This document shows positions 5,617 to 6,661 of a stretch of 6,661 nt of DNA, one piece after another. The DNA is taken from the NCBI GenBank assembly GCA_946479125.1, contig CAMLET010000184.1, positions 1 through 6,661 on the forward strand. Direction: 5' to 3'. The stretch comes from an uncultured Flavobacteriales bacterium (GTDB lineage Bacteria > Bacteroidota > Bacteroidia > Flavobacteriales > Crocinitomicaceae). Numbering within the stretch: position 1 is the stretch's first letter; the number at the start of each line of letters is the position of its first letter. Both the position numbers and the translations under genes were made by a program. Under the pieces are notes generated by a model. It had not been told where the DNA came from. It ran no database searches and saw only the letters and a list, made by a program, of their open reading frames with translations.

Positions 5617-6661
5617 ATGAAAAAGAAATTACTCCTACTTGCAACTCTAGGGTTGTCTCTTACAAGCATCGCTCAACCTGTACTAACTGACGCAAATTTT
5701 GCCACAGTTGATGAAGATTACGTTTTCAGCACATTGGTTGATCTAAACATAGATTATAGTTCAACTGGCGCTAATTACACTTGGGATTTTTCTACGTTAT
5801 CCACAACAAATCAACGTTGGATGACAACTTATCCGGTAAGCGAAGCAGGACAATTATCTGGTTTTATGTTTGGAAGTTTTGCTCCCACTCCTTATAAAGC
5901 AACTTACTTTGCACATGCAACAGATTTGCCTTTAGATGAGTGGACGGCTAGCTTTCCTGTTACATTTGACGAGATTTCGGCATTTACCAAGAATACAACT
6001 ACTTCCATCAATTCACTTGGTTATGAGTTTGTACTTAGTGGACAAGGTATTCCGGCAAAATCAGATACTATCGAACATCGATATGAGCTTCCATTGGAAT
6101 ATGGAGATAATTACGAATCAAGAGGATATACTGATTTAGATATGAATCCGCTTTATGATGCGGAATGGAGACAACACCGTCACCGTGTTTCTTCAGTTGA
6201 TGGTTGGGGAACAGTAATTACTCCTTACGGTACGTTTAACGCATTGAGAATTCACCACAGAATTGAAGAAATTGATTCGTTTTTTGTTCAGGGAACCTGG
6301 ATTGGAATTCCGATTCCAGTTTCTCATACGTATGAGTGGAGAACATTATCAGAAAAAGAATCAGTAATGACCATTAGTACTTCAGAAATTGCAGGAGATG
6401 AGGTTGTTAATAATGTTGAATACAGAGACAATTACAATGGATTAGGAGTTGATAATAAAGAAGTTCAACTTTCTATTTATCCTAATCCGGTTGCAAACGA
6501 GTTAAAGTTTGAGTTGACAAGCAATGCTTCTTACGTTAGTATTATTGATAGCAAAGGAAAAGTTGTTTATCAATCAAAGTTAGAATCGAAGAGTGGTTCA
6601 GTAGATATGACTAACTTTGCATCTGGAGCGTACCACGCTGTGTTCATGACAGAGAGTGGTT
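5617..6661 (+). CDS. Secreted T9SS type A cargo protein of uncharacterised family (3' end cut by window)
   Basis: The frame opens with ATG at 5617 and stays open for 348 codons to the window edge, so the protein is partial. Residues 1-19 form a clear signal peptide (MKKKLLLLATLGLSLTSIA|Q). The middle shows no catalytic motif I recognise. It carries two segments that I recall as recurring in a common uncharacterised group of Bacteroidota secreted proteins: NYTWDFSTL (about 53-61) and DGWGTVITPYGTFNALRI (about 195-212). The T9SS type A sorting domain begins near 281 (VQLSIYPNPVANELKFEL) and is intact to the edge (FASGAYHAVF). Probably only its last beta-strand, about ten residues with a basic end, is missing. 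The product should pass the inner membrane by Sec, cross the outer membrane by T9SS, and be anchored or released. It has its own -7 box, so it is probably transcribed separately from the anti-sigma gene. Confidence 0.88.
   Translation, partial: MKKKLLLLATLGLSLTSIAQPVLTDANFATVDEDYVFSTLVDLNIDYSSTGANYTWDFSTLSTTNQRWMTTYPVSEAGQLSGFMFGSFAPTPYKATYFAHATDLPLDEWTASFPVTFDEISAFTKNTTTSINSLGYEFVLSGQGIPAKSDTIEHRYELPLEYGDNYESRGYTDLDMNPLYDAEWRQHRHRVSSVDGWGTVITPYGTFNALRIHHRIEEIDSFFVQGTWIGIPIPVSHTYEWRTLSEKESVMTISTSEIAGDEVVNNVEYRDNYNGLGVDNKEVQLSIYPNPVANELKFELTSNASYVSIIDSKGKVVYQSKLESKSGSVDMTNFASGAYHAVFMTESG

Noticed and set aside
5936..6139. 67-codon open frame inside the second T9SS cargo gene
   Set aside because: It lies entirely within the larger gene in another frame, has no ribosome site or recognisable domain, and the larger frame has a signal peptide and sorting domain.
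1..6661. Search for CRISPR arrays, tRNA/rRNA genes, transposases and tandem repeats
   Set aside because: No regularly spaced repeats, no tRNA-like cloverleaf or rRNA sequence, no transposase motifs and no tandem repeats were seen on either strand by eye.

Overview
The window looks like a stretch of a Bacteroidota chromosome, most likely from the order Flavobacteriales and possibly near Fluviicola/Crocinitomicaceae; the lineage below phylum is inference. The evidence is two secreted proteins ending in type IX secretion system (T9SS) type A sorting domains (the 'YPNP' signature), exact matches to the Bacteroidota -7 promoter box TAnnTTTG in three intergenic regions, little use of Shine-Dalgarno sites, and AT-rich coding DNA. 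Coding density is high, no gap exceeds about 120 bases, and no RNA genes, insertion sequences or CRISPR arrays were seen.

Layout: (1) 38-2404, a complete secreted M1 zinc aminopeptidase with an intact active site and a T9SS tail, followed by a good intrinsic terminator at 2423-2464. (2) 2497-3300, a rhomboid intramembrane serine protease with a GTG start and a charged, coiled-coil-like cytosolic tail. (3) 3227-3727 on the minus strand, a SixA-type phosphohistidine phosphatase that overlaps the rhomboid gene tail-to-tail by 74 bases. (4) A short divergent promoter region. (5) 3847-4422, an ECF sigma factor, coupled by a 4-base ATGA overlap to (6) 4419-5573, a protein with a short cytosolic N-terminus, one inner-membrane helix, a disordered linker of about 100 residues, and a C-terminal region that looks like an eight-stranded outer-membrane beta-barrel. 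(7) 5617 to the window end, the start of a second T9SS cargo protein of an uncharacterised family, cut off within its sorting domain.

The most interesting unit is the sigma/anti-sigma pair. The partner has the architecture of the dual membrane-spanning anti-sigma factors (Dma family) that I recall being described in Bacteroides thetaiotaomicron. In such a protein one chain would link the outer membrane, through an unstructured tether, to a cytosolic sigma factor. The tether here also carries a 28-base GC-rich palindrome (4749-4776) resembling a dispersed REP/MITE-type repeat. It has been absorbed in frame and encodes about ten residues of the linker.

Functionally, the two T9SS cargo proteins act at the cell surface or outside the cell, the sigma/anti-sigma pair plausibly senses the envelope, and the rhomboid and SixA genes look like independent housekeeping or regulatory genes. 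No direct regulatory link among these genes can be shown from the sequence alone.
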